Assembly: GCA_963665925.1 (NCBI GenBank)
Contig: OY762511.1
Span: 1,488,001-1,552,000, forward strand
Direction of reading: 5' to 3'
DNA: 64,000 nucleotides
Source: G963665925 sp963665925
GTDB lineage: Bacteria; Bacillota; Clostridia; Peptostreptococcales; Acidaminobacteraceae
This document shows positions 1 to 8,163 of this stretch, one piece after another. Numbering within the stretch: position 1 is the stretch's first letter; every line of letters begins with the position of its first letter. The notes under the pieces were generated by a model that was given only the letters and a program-made list of their open reading frames with translations, had not been told where the DNA came from and searched no databases. Position numbers and translations under genes: made by a program.

Positions 1-1305
1 CGTGAAGGCCTGGGTGTACTTGAGTACTTTATCTCTACAACAGGTGCACGTAAAGGTCTTGCCGATACAGCACTTCGTACAGCCGATTCAGGTTACCTGA
101 CGCGTCGTCTTGTTGACGTTTCTCAGGACGTTATCGTTCGTGATATCGACTGTGGTACAGATCAAGGTATTGTTGTTAAGGCATTCATGAATGGTAACGA
201 GCTGATCGAACCGTTTATTGAGCGTATTGTTGGACGTTTCCCTGCTAAAGAGGTGCTACACCCTGAAACAGGTGCTGTTCTTTGCGATACGGACACGATG
301 ATCAGCATGGATATTGCTGAATCAATCGATGCGGCAGGTATTACTGAGCTGGAAGTTCGCTCGGTTCTTACATGTGACGCAGAGTACGGTGTTTGTTCCA
401 AGTGTTACGGTGTCAACCTAGCAAATGGCAAGCCAGTAAATGTGGGTGAGGCAGTTGGTATCATCGCGGCTCAATCAATCGGTGAGCCAGGTACACAGCT
501 TACAATGCGTACATTCCATACCGGCGGTGTTGCCGGTGGCGATATCACCCAAGGTCTTCCGCGTGTTGAAGAACTTTTCGAAGCACGTAAACCTAAGGGT
601 CTTGCCGTTATAGCTGAAATTGCAGGTACTGTTTCATTTAGAGAAACAAAGAAGAAAAAAGAAGTTGTTATCACTTCTGACAGCGGCGAAGTGGCATCAA
701 GCCAAATCGTATTTGGTTCTCGTCTGAGAGTGGAAGCTGGCGATTATGTAGAAGCCGGCCAAATGATTACAGATGGTTCCGTAAATCCACATGACATCCT
801 GCGCGTCGTTGGCGTGCGTGGTGTTCAGGAGTACATCACTTCTGAAGTACAAAGGGTTTACCGCCTACAGGGTGTTGATATCAACGACAAGCACGTTGAG
901 ATCATCATCAAGCAGATGCTTGCTAAAATGCGTGTTGACGAGCCAAATGGTACAGAACTTCTTGAAGGTTCGGTAATCAGCGTTCGTGAGTTCAACGCAG
1001 CAAACAAGGTCATCCGCGAAGACGGTGGTGAAGAAGCAACGGGTACAAGATCGCTTCTTGGTATTACAAAAGCTTCTCTAGCTACGGACTCATTCCTGTC
1101 AGCTGCTTCATTCCAGGAAACTACACGTGTTCTTACGGATGCAGCAATCAATGGCAAGGAAGACCGTCTGGTAGGTCTGAAGGAGAACGTGCTTATCGGT
1201 AAACTGATTCCTGCCGGAACTGGCATGAAGAAGTACAACGATGTTGCAATTCAAAAGCATGAGAGTCTTGAGCCTGCTGACGAAGAATACAAAGTTTTAC
1301 TTTAA
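1..1305 (+). CDS. rpoC: RNA polymerase beta' subunit, C-terminal part (5' end outside the window)
   Basis: The open frame runs from base 1 to a TAA at 1305 and gives the last 434 residues of the beta' subunit of RNA polymerase. It opens inside the bridge-helix and trigger-loop region (GARKGLADTALRTA, then SGYLTRRLVD). Four cysteines of the second zinc site are visible at residues 51, 125, 132 and 135 of this fragment. GEPGTQLTMRTFHTGG follows at about residue 161. The tail ends ADEEYKVLL. The gene lies just upstream of the str cluster, as in most Firmicutes. A good promoter starts 12 bases after the stop, so the following genes need not depend on rpoC transcription. Confidence 0.97.
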   Translation, partial: REGLGVLEYFISTTGARKGLADTALRTADSGYLTRRLVDVSQDVIVRDIDCGTDQGIVVKAFMNGNELIEPFIERIVGRFPAKEVLHPETGAVLCDTDTMISMDIAESIDAAGITELEVRSVLTCDAEYGVCSKCYGVNLANGKPVNVGEAVGIIAAQSIGEPGTQLTMRTFHTGGVAGGDITQGLPRVEELFEARKPKGLAVIAEIAGTVSFRETKKKKEVVITSDSGEVASSQIVFGSRLRVEAGDYVEAGQMITDGSVNPHDILRVVGVRGVQEYITSEVQRVYRLQGVDINDKHVEIIIKQMLAKMRVDEPNGTELLEGSVISVREFNAANKVIREDGGEEATGTRSLLGITKASLATDSFLSAASFQETTRVLTDAAINGKEDRLVGLKENVLIGKLIPAGTGMKKYNDVAIQKHESLEPADEEYKVLL

Positions 1306-1316
1306 CAAAAATAACA

Positions 1317-1345
1317 TTGACAGTCGTTAAGGCTGGTGTTAGAAT
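1317..1345 (+). promoter_or_regulatory. Sigma-A promoter of the str cluster
   Basis: TTGACA (1317-1322), a 17-base spacer and TAGAAT (1340-1345) form a near-consensus vegetative promoter. It lies between rpoC and the L7Ae-like gene. A short leader of about 50 bases with an AGGG/CCCT pairing possibility follows before the ribosome-binding site at 1391-1395. Confidence 0.8.
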
Positions 1346-1401
1346 ATTGAAGTGTGCCATTAGGGAGCTCACGCCTTTCTGTGCCCTGAAGGAGGTTGCT
1401 T

Positions 1402-1656
1402 ATGCCGGTTCAAGAATTGCAAATGCTTGATCGGGACCATCTTAAGATAGGGGTCAAGCAATCACAAAGAGCCATAGTTGAGGGGTATGCCCTAAAGATA
1501 TTCGTCGCAAGAAATGCAGAACAGCATGTGACGAGGCACATTTTGGAGTTGGCTGAAGCCGCGAATGTGGAAGTCGAGTTTGTCGATTCCATGCGCACGC
1601 TTGGTCAAGCCTGCAGTATAGACGTTGGTGCTGCGACAGCAGTTATAACTAAATAA
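1402..1656 (+). CDS. L7Ae/L30e-family kink-turn RNA-binding protein (YbxF/RplGB-like)
   Basis: An 84-residue protein of the L7Ae/L30e/S12e family. These small ribosome-associated proteins bind kink-turn RNA. The ATG at 1402 is preferred over an in-frame TTG at 1396 because GGAGG (1391-1395) lies 6 bases upstream. The pattern fits the fold: a basic N-terminal segment (KIGVKQSQRAIVEG), the central KIFVARNAEQHV and a C-terminal LGQACSIDVGAATAVI. Its place between rpoC and rpsL is the standard Firmicutes position. Its exact ribosomal role is not settled in the family. Confidence 0.9.
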   Translation: MPVQELQMLDRDHLKIGVKQSQRAIVEGYALKIFVARNAEQHVTRHILELAEAANVEVEFVDSMRTLGQACSIDVGAATAVITK

Positions 1657-1688
1657 ACTAATTCTGAATAGGGAAGGAGGTGCATGGA

Positions 1689-2105
1689 ATGCCTACTATT
1701 AACCAGATCGTTCGTAAGGGTCGTAAGCAGATTACTGAAAAATCTACTTCACCAGCTCTTCAAAGAACATTTAATACTCTTAAGAGACAAAACGTGGCAC
1801 AAAGCGCGCCATTCAAGCGTGGTGTTTGTACGTCGGTTAAAACAATCACGCCTAAAAAGCCTAACTCCGCGCTTCGTAAGATTGCCAGAGTTCGTCTAAC
1901 AAACGGTATGGAAGTTACTGCATACATCCCGGGTGTAGGTCACAACCTACAGGAGCACAGTGTTGTTCTAATCCGTGGTGGTCGTGTTAAGGACCTTCCA
2001 GGTGTTCGTTACCACATCGTTCGTGGTGTCCTAGATACAGCTGGTGTTTCTGATAGAAACCAGTCACGTTCGAAGTACGGAGCGAAGAAGCCTAAGAAAA
2101 AATAG
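1689..2105 (+). CDS. rpsL: 30S ribosomal protein S12
   Basis: S12 of the decoding centre, 138 residues. PTINQIVRKGRKQ at the N-terminus and KKPNSALRKIARVRLTNG are family signatures. The lysines of these loops are where streptomycin resistance normally arises, and the wild-type residues are present. The start is the ATG at 1689, with AAGGAGG at 1674-1680; a GTG at 1680 overlaps that site and is rejected. It belongs to the str cluster and is followed by a hairpin before rpsG. Confidence 0.97.
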   Translation: MPTINQIVRKGRKQITEKSTSPALQRTFNTLKRQNVAQSAPFKRGVCTSVKTITPKKPNSALRKIARVRLTNGMEVTAYIPGVGHNLQEHSVVLIRGGRVKDLPGVRYHIVRGVLDTAGVSDRNQSRSKYGAKKPKKK

Positions 2106-2124
2106 TAACAACTGAAAGAAATTA

Positions 2125-2166
2125 ACCACCTCTTCCTTCTAGCCATAGAGGGAAGAGGTTTTATCA
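2125..2166 (+). terminator. Intercistronic hairpin with short T-run between rpsL and rpsG
   Basis: CCTCTTCC at about 2128-2135 pairs with GGGAAGAGG at about 2150-2158, followed by TTTT. Within a ribosomal operon this would act as a partial terminator or attenuator, or as an mRNA-stability element. No separate promoter is obvious before rpsG. Confidence 0.55.
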
Positions 2167-2241
2167 AGTTTATATGGCGCCAACGGCAATCAAATTTTGT
2201 CGAGTACCGATGAAATCATTCATTGTAAGGAGGGAAGAGAC

Positions 2242-2712
2242 GTGCCAAGAAAAGGTAATGTTCCTAAGAGAAAAGTTTATGCAGATCCTGTTTACGGATC
2301 AACAGTGGTAACTAAGCTTATCAACAACATCATGCTTGATGGTAAGAAAGGTACTGCACAACAAATTGTTTACGGTGCATTCGAAATCGTAGCTCAAGAA
2401 TCTGGTAAAGATGCTCTTGAGGTATTTGAAACAGCACTGAACAATATCATGCCTGTACTGGAAGTTAAGGCTCGCCGTGTAGGTGGTTCTAACTACCAGG
2501 TTCCAGTAGAAGTTCGTCCATCACGTCGTCAGACTCTAGGTCTAAGATGGCTGACAGATTTTACGCGTAAGCGTGGCGAGCGTACTATGAAGGAAAGACT
2601 AGCTAAAGAAATTCTTGACGCTTCCAACAACACTGGCGGATCAGTTAAGAAAAAAGAAGATACACACAAAATGGCAGAAGCAAACCGTGCATTTGCACAC
2701 TACAGATGGTAA
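2242..2712 (+). CDS. rpsG: 30S ribosomal protein S7
   Basis: S7 nucleates assembly of the 30S head. The 156-residue length is standard. PRKGNVPKR at the N-terminus, the internal VGGSNYQVPVEV and the C-terminal MAEANRAFAHYRW are family signatures. A GTG start at 2242 is chosen because AAGGAGGG (2228-2235) is correctly spaced; the frame stays open further upstream to 2197 but without family similarity. It is the third member of the str cluster. Confidence 0.97.
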   Translation: MPRKGNVPKRKVYADPVYGSTVVTKLINNIMLDGKKGTAQQIVYGAFEIVAQESGKDALEVFETALNNIMPVLEVKARRVGGSNYQVPVEVRPSRRQTLGLRWLTDFTRKRGERTMKERLAKEILDASNNTGGSVKKKEDTHKMAEANRAFAHYRW

Positions 2713-2793
2713 TAGCCCCGAGGCTACTACCTCTGTACGTTTGTTGACGTACATTCCAATAGTAGATATTCGTAAGAGAGAGGAGGATACACA

Positions 2794-4863
2794 ATGGCAA
2801 GAGCTTTTTCGCTTGAAAAAACTCGTAACATTGGTATCATGGCTCACATCGACGCAGGTAAGACTACGACTACAGAGCGTATTCTTTACTACACTGGTCT
2901 GACTCACAAAATCGGTGAGGTTCACGACGGTGCTGCTACGATGGACTGGATGGAGCAGGAGCAAGAACGTGGTATCACTATCACGTCCGCTGCAACTACT
3001 TGCCAATGGGACAACACACGCATCAACATCATTGATACACCTGGACACGTTGACTTCACTGTTGAGGTTGAGCGTTCTCTGCGTGTTCTTGATGGTTCTT
3101 GCGCGGTATTCTGTGCTAAAGGTGGCGTTGAGCCTCAGTCTGAAACTGTATGGAGACAGGCTAACAAGTACAAAGTACCTCGTATGGCGTTTGTAAACAA
3201 GATGGACATCACAGGTGCTGACTTCCTACGCGTTGTTGGTATGATGAGAGACCGTCTTAAAGCAAATGCTGTGCCTGTTCAGCTGCCAATCGGCGCTGAA
3301 GATCACTTCGAAGGTATCATCTCACTGCTTGACATGCAAGCAATCTACAACACAGATGATACTGGTATGAACACAGAACTTCGCGACATTCCTGCTGAGT
3401 ACATGGAACAAGCTGAAGAATACAGAGCTGCAATGGTTGAAGCTATCGTTGAAACTGACGAAGAGCTGATGATGATGTACCTAGAAGGTGAAGAGCCTAC
3501 TAAGGAGCAACTTGTAGCTGCACTTCGTAAAGCAACAATCGACAACTTGATTGTTCCTGTTACATGTGGTTCTGCATACAAAAACAAAGGTGTTAGAGCG
3601 CTTCTTGATTCAATCGTAGCATTCATGCCTGCACCAACAGACGTTCCAGCTATCAAAGGTGTTACAGAAGATGGCGAAGACGATGAAAGAATTTCAAGTG
3701 ATGAAATTTCTTTCTCTGCACTAGCATTCAAAATCATGACTGACCCTTACGTTGGTAAGCTGGCGTTCTTCCGTGTATACTCAGGTACAATGGACTCAGG
3801 TTCGTACGTATACAACTCTACTAAGGGTAAAAAAGAGCGTGTTGGTCGTATCATGCAAATGCATGCTAACAAGCGTGAAGAGATCCCTACAGTATACGCT
3901 GGCGATATTGCTGCTGCAGTTGGTCTAAAGTATACAACTACTGGTGATACACTATGTGACCAAGATGACCAGATCATCCTTGAGTCTATGGAGTTCCCAG
4001 AGCCGGTTATCGAGGTTGCTATCGAGCCTAAGACTCGTGCGGGCCAAGATAAGATGGGTATCGCTCTAGCTAAGCTTGCTGAAGAGGATCCAACGTTCCG
4101 TACTTACACAAATGAAGAAACTGGTCAGACAATCATCGCTGGTATGGGTGAGCTTCACCTTGAAATCATCGTTGACCGTCTGCTTCGTGAATTCAAAGTT
4201 GAGGCGAACATTGGTGCTCCTCAGGTTTCTTACAAAGAGACAATCACTAAAGAAGTTGATGTTGACTACAAATACTCTAAGCAGTCTGGTGGTAAAGGTC
4301 AATATGGCCACGTTAAGATCAAAATGCGTCCTAACGAACCAGGCGTGGGCTATACATTCGAAAACACTGTTGTTGGTGGTGCGATTCCAAGAGAATACAT
4401 CGAGCCTTGTAACCAAGGATTCCAGCAATCAATGGCGAATGGTGTCCTAGCAGGATTCGAAGTAGTTGACGTAAACATCAACCTTTACGATGGTTCTTAC
4501 CATGATGTCGACTCTTCTGAGATGGCATTTAAACTGGCAGCTTCTATGGCATTCAAGGATGCAATGAGAAAAGCTAGCCCAGTTCTTCTTGAGCCAGTAT
4601 TCAAGGTAGAAGTTGTTGTACCTGAAGAATACGTAGGCGACGTTGTTGGTGATCTTAACTCACGTCGTGGACAGCTTGAAGGTATGGACGTTGTAGCTGG
4701 TGCTCAGGTAGTTCGTGCATTTGTTCCACTTGCGAACATGTTTGGTTACGCAACTGACCTACGTTCTAAGTCTCAAGGTCGTGGTAACTACTCAATGGTA
4801 TTTGACCATTTCGAGCCACTACCTAAGAGCCTTGCTGAAAAGGTAATGGAAACTAAAAAATAA
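2794..4863 (+). CDS. fusA: Translation elongation factor G
   Basis: EF-G, the ribosome-translocation GTPase, 689 residues, full length. GTP-binding motifs are in order: AHIDAGKTTTTERIL (G1), DTPGHVDF (G3) and NKMD (G4). Domain IV signatures such as GGKGQYGHV and the YATDLRSKSQGRG stretch in domain V are present. The start is the ATG at 2794 after GAGAGGAGG. It sits 81 bases after rpsG and 100 bases before tuf in the conserved str order. Confidence 0.98.
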   Translation: MARAFSLEKTRNIGIMAHIDAGKTTTTERILYYTGLTHKIGEVHDGAATMDWMEQEQERGITITSAATTCQWDNTRINIIDTPGHVDFTVEVERSLRVLDGSCAVFCAKGGVEPQSETVWRQANKYKVPRMAFVNKMDITGADFLRVVGMMRDRLKANAVPVQLPIGAEDHFEGIISLLDMQAIYNTDDTGMNTELRDIPAEYMEQAEEYRAAMVEAIVETDEELMMMYLEGEEPTKEQLVAALRKATIDNLIVPVTCGSAYKNKGVRALLDSIVAFMPAPTDVPAIKGVTEDGEDDERISSDEISFSALAFKIMTDPYVGKLAFFRVYSGTMDSGSYVYNSTKGKKERVGRIMQMHANKREEIPTVYAGDIAAAVGLKYTTTGDTLCDQDDQIILESMEFPEPVIEVAIEPKTRAGQDKMGIALAKLAEEDPTFRTYTNEETGQTIIAGMGELHLEIIVDRLLREFKVEANIGAPQVSYKETITKEVDVDYKYSKQSGGKGQYGHVKIKMRPNEPGVGYTFENTVVGGAIPREYIEPCNQGFQQSMANGVLAGFEVVDVNINLYDGSYHDVDSSEMAFKLAASMAFKDAMRKASPVLLEPVFKVEVVVPEEYVGDVVGDLNSRRGQLEGMDVVAGAQVVRAFVPLANMFGYATDLRSKSQGRGNYSMVFDHFEPLPKSLAEKVMETKK

Positions 4864-4877
4864 TAATTGCTGTAGCG

Positions 4878-4904
4878 TGTCGGTTGGCTGGATAAGCTGA
4901 CCGA
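4878..4904 (+). other. Hairpin in the fusA-tuf gap
   Basis: GTCGGT (4878-4883) and ACCGAC (4899-4904) enclose a GGCT/AGCT pairing. No T-run follows, so it is not an intrinsic terminator. It may be an mRNA processing or stability element between fusA and the more highly expressed tuf. Confidence 0.45.
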
Positions 4905-4963
4905 CCATACAGAAGGTGATTAAACTCATAAGCTAAAATCCGCATTACGAGGAGGAATTTAAA

Positions 4964-6154
4964 ATGGCTAAGGCTAAATTTGAAAGAAATAAGCCACACG
5001 TTAACATTGGTACAATCGGCCACGTTGACCACGGTAAAACAACACTTACAGCAGCAATCACTAAGGTACTGTTTGACAAGTACCAACTGGGTGAGAAGGT
5101 TGACTTCGAAAACATCGACAAGGCTCCAGAAGAGCGTGAGCGTGGTATCACAATCTCTACTGCACACGTTGAGTACGAAACTCCAGCGCGTCACTACGCA
5201 CACGTTGACTGCCCAGGCCATGCCGACTACGTTAAGAACATGATCACAGGTGCAGCACAGATGGACGGATCTATCCTAGTTGTATCTGCAGCAGACGGTC
5301 CAATGCCACAGACTCGTGAGCATATCCTTCTGTCTCGTCAGGTAGGCGTACCTTACATCGTAGTATTCATGAACAAGTGTGACATGGTTGATGACGAAGA
5401 GCTGCTAGAGCTAGTAGAAATGGAAATCCGTGAGCTGCTATCTGAGTATGACTTCCCAGGCGATGACACTCCAATCATCCAAGGTTCTGCACTTAAAGCT
5501 CTAGAAGGCGATGCAGAGTGGGCTGAGAAAATCATCGAAATGTTCGACATCATCGATGAGTACATCCCAACACCAGAGCGTGACGTAGACAAGCCATTCC
5601 TAATGCCAGTAGAGGACGTATTCTCAATCACTGGCCGTGGTACAGTTGCTACAGGTCGTGTTGAGCGTGGTGTAATCAACGTATCAGAAGAAGTAGAAAT
5701 CGTTGGTCTTTCAGAAGAAAAACGTAAAGTTGTTGTAACAGGCGTGGAAATGTTCCGTAAGCTTCTTGACTCAGGACAAGCAGGCGACAACATCGGCGCA
5801 CTACTACGTGGTGTACAAAGAACTGAAATCGAGCGTGGACAAGTACTTGCTAAGCCAGGTTCAGTAAACCCACACACTAAGTTCGAAGCACAAGTATACG
5901 TACTGAAGAAAGAAGAAGGCGGCCGTCATACTCCATTCTTCAACAACTACCGTCCACAGTTCTTCTTCAGAACAACAGACGTAACAGGCGCAATCTCACT
6001 ACCAGAAGGCACAGAAATGTGTATGCCTGGCGACAACATCGAAATGGTTGTTGAGCTGATCGCACCAATCGCAGTAGAAGAAGGCCTAAAGTTCTCTATC
6101 CGTGAAGGTGGACGTACAGTAGGCGCTGGTTCTGTAATTAAGATCATGGAATAA
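4964..6154 (+). CDS. tuf: Translation elongation factor Tu
   Basis: EF-Tu delivers aminoacyl-tRNA to the ribosome. It is 396 residues, full length. GHVDHGKTTL (G1), DCPGHADYVKNM (G3) and NKCDMVDD (G4) are present, with the domain II and III motifs GRGTVATGRVERG and REGGRTVGAG. GAGGAGG precedes the ATG at 4964. It is the last gene of the str cluster and is followed by a 12-base-pair terminator hairpin at 6240. Confidence 0.98.
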   Translation: MAKAKFERNKPHVNIGTIGHVDHGKTTLTAAITKVLFDKYQLGEKVDFENIDKAPEERERGITISTAHVEYETPARHYAHVDCPGHADYVKNMITGAAQMDGSILVVSAADGPMPQTREHILLSRQVGVPYIVVFMNKCDMVDDEELLELVEMEIRELLSEYDFPGDDTPIIQGSALKALEGDAEWAEKIIEMFDIIDEYIPTPERDVDKPFLMPVEDVFSITGRGTVATGRVERGVINVSEEVEIVGLSEEKRKVVVTGVEMFRKLLDSGQAGDNIGALLRGVQRTEIERGQVLAKPGSVNPHTKFEAQVYVLKKEEGGRHTPFFNNYRPQFFFRTTDVTGAISLPEGTEMCMPGDNIEMVVELIAPIAVEEGLKFSIREGGRTVGAGSVIKIME

Positions 6155-6239
6155 TCTAGTTTTAGATTATCCACTTTTTAGAGATTAATTAGCGAATTCA
6201 AATATAAATGCCCTGACCGGCAATATGTCATATGATTAT

Positions 6240-6270
6240 AAGAGCTGTTCCTTTGGAACAGCTCTTCTTT
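6240..6270 (+). terminator. Terminator after tuf
   Basis: A perfect 12-base-pair stem, AAGAGCTGTTCC/GGAACAGCTCTT, with a TTT loop, followed by CTTT. It closes the str cluster. Confidence 0.8.
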
Positions 6271-6291
6271 ACGTAAAAGGTAAAGAAATGC

Positions 6292-6403
6292 ATTGAAAAG
6301 AAAGAATCCCTTATTCAAATCTGAATTTGAAATATGGGGTTCTTTCTTTTCAATATATGGCGCGTCTAGCGACATGAGCAATTGAAAATTGCTCTGTAGT
6401 TCT
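6292..6403 (-). repeat. Dispersed structured repeat, copy A (minus orientation)
   Basis: Read on the minus strand, the core (6403 to 6359) starts with AGAAC. It then has a GCAAT-type hairpin (AGCAATT/AATTGCT) and GTCGCTAGACGCGCC. A long, nearly perfect stem follows: 6292-6310 pairs with 6336-6354 (ATTGAAAAGAAAGAA on the left arm), with a nested ATTCAAAT/ATTTGAAT stem. The same order of parts occurs in copies C and E. The terminal TGCTGTTC end of those copies is not clear here. No coding capacity is visible. Confidence 0.7.
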
Positions 6404-6471
6404 ATGCATAGAAAAAGTGAGCAGTACTGTCTGTTCACATGAATGAATATCTATCCTTTTTTAAAATTATT

Positions 6472-6513
6472 GGGCGCGACTCGCGACCGAGGCAATCGGA
6501 GATTGCCCGGTAC
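6472..6513 (-). repeat. Dispersed structured repeat, copy B (minus orientation, core only)
   Basis: On the minus strand this reads GGTACCGGGCAATCTCCGAT, then TGCC, then GGTCGCGAGTCGCGCCC. It is the same GCAATCT..ATTGCC hairpin followed by a GTCGC..GCGCC block as in the other copies. Its long third hairpin is weak or absent, but the bases beyond the core include CATGTGAACA, which is also the loop of copy E. It lies 68 bases from copy A in the same orientation. Confidence 0.6.
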
Positions 6514-6694
6514 CATTCAACCTGAGCAGCAAAACAAGTCTACCATAATAGAAGAAAACGACACGCTGTACAATCAATTCAGATTTTCATATTTAAACTA
6601 ATGTTGAAATCAAAAGGAGTGAACGTCGTATATAACGTGTGTTTTCAAGGTCTTTAGAGTCTTGAAAAAAGTTCAAAAACTTTTGGAAAAAGGC

Positions 6695-6722
6695 TTGCAA
6701 AAGATAATAATATCTATATAAT
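6695..6722 (+). promoter_or_regulatory. Upstream promoter before the S10 operon
   Basis: TTGCAA (6695-6700), a 16-base spacer and TATAAT (6717-6722). The transcript would run through a strong hairpin at 6752-6806 and on towards rpsJ. Confidence 0.65.
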
Positions 6723-6751
6723 AAAAGAGGTGCAGTCAAAGCACGCGATGA

Positions 6752-6806
6752 CGTGTTTCTACTATATAAATGGAGCGGAACATCTTTCTTATATAGCAGA
6801 AACATG
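6752..6806 (+). other. Hairpin between the two S10-operon promoters
   Basis: CGTGTTTCT pairs with AGAAACATG, and inside it CTATATAA pairs with TTATATAG, around a loop of about 18 bases. There is no T-run. It lies in the predicted leader of the upstream promoter and could be a small RNA or a regulatory leader. No open frame with a ribosome-binding site is seen. Confidence 0.45.
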
Positions 6807-6843
6807 TTATGCACATTGTAAGTGAAAAAGTTTTGAAAATCAC

Positions 6844-6872
6844 TTGCAAACTATGGGTGTTTCATGTATACT
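6844..6872 (+). promoter_or_regulatory. Main promoter of the S10-spc-alpha superoperon
   Basis: TTGCAA (6844-6849), exactly 17 bases and TATACT (6867-6872). It lies about 210 bases before rpsJ, so the mRNA would have a leader of about 200 bases. Confidence 0.75.
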
Positions 6873-6884
6873 AATATAGCGTGT

Positions 6885-7062
6885 TTGAACTGCGATGAAG
6901 CAGGAGGTTACTAAATCGGGCGTCCTCCCGACCATAGAGAACTTCTGCGGAGAAGTGTCCATTCTGAGAAATGGGCGACCGTTTTCTGGGCTTTTTTAAT
7001 TTGCAGTCCCCGATACACCCGGGACAGTGTGCTTGGAAAACGTCGTACAAGCAACGTCGTAC
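6885..7062 (+). promoter_or_regulatory. Structured leader upstream of rpsJ, possible attenuator
   Basis: The leader contains a GGAGG at 6902, a CCTCC at 6924 that could pair with it, an ACTTCT/AGAAGT hairpin near 6941-6957, and a TTTTTT run at 6992-6997 after GGGC. AACGTCGTAC is repeated at 7039-7048 and 7053-7062, just before the rpsJ ribosome-binding site. This looks like a ribosomal-protein autoregulatory or attenuating leader. The layout does not match a leader class I can name with confidence. Apart from the features listed, I see no gene between 6155 and 7083. Confidence 0.45.
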
Positions 7063-7083
7063 GATGAAAAGGAGGGAAATTTA

Positions 7084-7398
7084 ATGAGCAAAGCAAGTCA
7101 AAAAATCAGAATCAAACTGAAGTCTTACGATCACAAGGTTCTAGATGCATCAGCAAAGAAGATTGTTGAGACAGCTAAGACTACTGGAGCAGAAGTATCA
7201 GGTCCAGTGCCACTTCCAACTAAGAAGGAAGTTGTAACTATTCTAAGAGCGGTACATAAGTACAAAGACTCTAGAGAGCAGTTTGAAATGAGAACGCACA
7301 AGCGTCTTATTGACATTCTGAGCCCTACACCAAAAACTGTAGATTCTCTTATGAGACTTGATCTACCAGCTGGTGTAGATATCGAAATTAAGCTGTAA
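7084..7398 (+). CDS. rpsJ: 30S ribosomal protein S10
   Basis: S10 (also NusE, which acts in transcription antitermination), 104 residues. KIRIKLKSYDHKVLD at the N-terminus, SGPVPLPTKKEVVTILR and THKRLIDILSPTPKTVDSL are signatures. The start is the ATG at 7084 after AAGGAGGG. It is the first gene of a run of ribosomal genes that is not interrupted until rplQ. Confidence 0.97.
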   Translation: MSKASQKIRIKLKSYDHKVLDASAKKIVETAKTTGAEVSGPVPLPTKKEVVTILRAVHKYKDSREQFEMRTHKRLIDILSPTPKTVDSLMRLDLPAGVDIEIKL

Positions 7399-7492
7399 TA
7401 CTAAGATGTAAGGTTTCAATAGATCCCAAATCGATGAACCTGATTGTTTTAGTATGATTGCGTTTTTTGACGTAATCCGCTGTAAAATTTAA
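7399..7492 (+). other. Structured spacer between rpsJ and rplC
   Basis: The 107-base gap contains TACTAA/TTAGTA enclosing AAGGTT/AACCT (7399-7453), then ATTGCG followed by TTTTTT and CGTAAT. It is longer than the usual 15-30 base gaps in this operon. It may be a processing or regulatory structure; no promoter of good quality was found. Confidence 0.35.
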
Positions 7493-7505
7493 TCGGAGGT
7501 GTACC

Positions 7506-8132
7506 ATGATTCTTGGTAAGAAAATCGGTATGACTCAGGTATTCAACGAAGATGGTGTTGTTACACCAGTTACTGTTGTTGAAGCTGGTCCTGTAGTCGT
7601 AACACAAATTAAAACTGTAGAAACAGACGGTTACAATGCAATCCAAGTTGGTTTTGCTGACCAAAAAGCACAAAGAGTGAACAAGCCTCAAAAAGGTCAC
7701 TTTGAAAAGGCTGGCGTTACTCCTAAGCGTCTTCTAGCTGAAATCCGTGTGGATAACCCAGCAGAATACACACTAGGTCAAGAAATCAAGGCGGACGTGC
7801 TTGAAGCTGGTATGATGGTTGATATTACAGGTACTTCTAAAGGTAAGGGTACTGCTGGTACAATCAAGCGTCATAATCAAAGCCGTGGTCCTGAAACTCA
7901 CGGTTCTAAGTATCACAGAGGACCTGGTTCTCTGGGTGCTGCATCCTATCCTGCTCGTGTTCTTAAAGGCATGAACATGGCTGGCCACATGGGTCACGAA
8001 CAAGTTACGGTTCAAAATCTTGAAATCGTACGTGTTGATGCTGAAAGAAACATCGTACTTGTTAAAGGTGCCGTTCCGGGCCCTAGAGGCGGTTTTGTTT
8101 CATTCAAGAAGACAGTTAAGAACACCAAATAA
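7506..8132 (+). CDS. rplC: 50S ribosomal protein L3
   Basis: L3 reaches the peptidyl-transferase centre. It is 208 residues. ILGKKIGMTQVF at the N-terminus and the internal GPETHGSKYHRGPGSLGA loop are signatures, and the tail VPGPRGGFVSFKK fits. CGGAGGTG precedes the ATG at 7506. It is the second gene of the S10 operon. Confidence 0.97.
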   Translation: MILGKKIGMTQVFNEDGVVTPVTVVEAGPVVVTQIKTVETDGYNAIQVGFADQKAQRVNKPQKGHFEKAGVTPKRLLAEIRVDNPAEYTLGQEIKADVLEAGMMVDITGTSKGKGTAGTIKRHNQSRGPETHGSKYHRGPGSLGAASYPARVLKGMNMAGHMGHEQVTVQNLEIVRVDAERNIVLVKGAVPGPRGGFVSFKKTVKNTK

Positions 8133-8163
8133 GAGTTAAGGATTAGGAAAGGAGGAAAGAACA

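Noticed and set aside
2749..2775. Promoter TTGACG..TATTCG-like before fusA
   Set aside because: The -10 box is poor, and the genes are arranged as one str transcript.
2794..6154. Several frames of 60-174 codons on the opposite strand of fusA and tuf
   Set aside because: Shadows of strongly biased coding sequence, with no ribosome-binding sites or family similarity.
6292..6354. Retron or group II intron RNA for the long stem
   Set aside because: There is no reverse transcriptase gene in the window, and the stem lacks recognisable intron domains.
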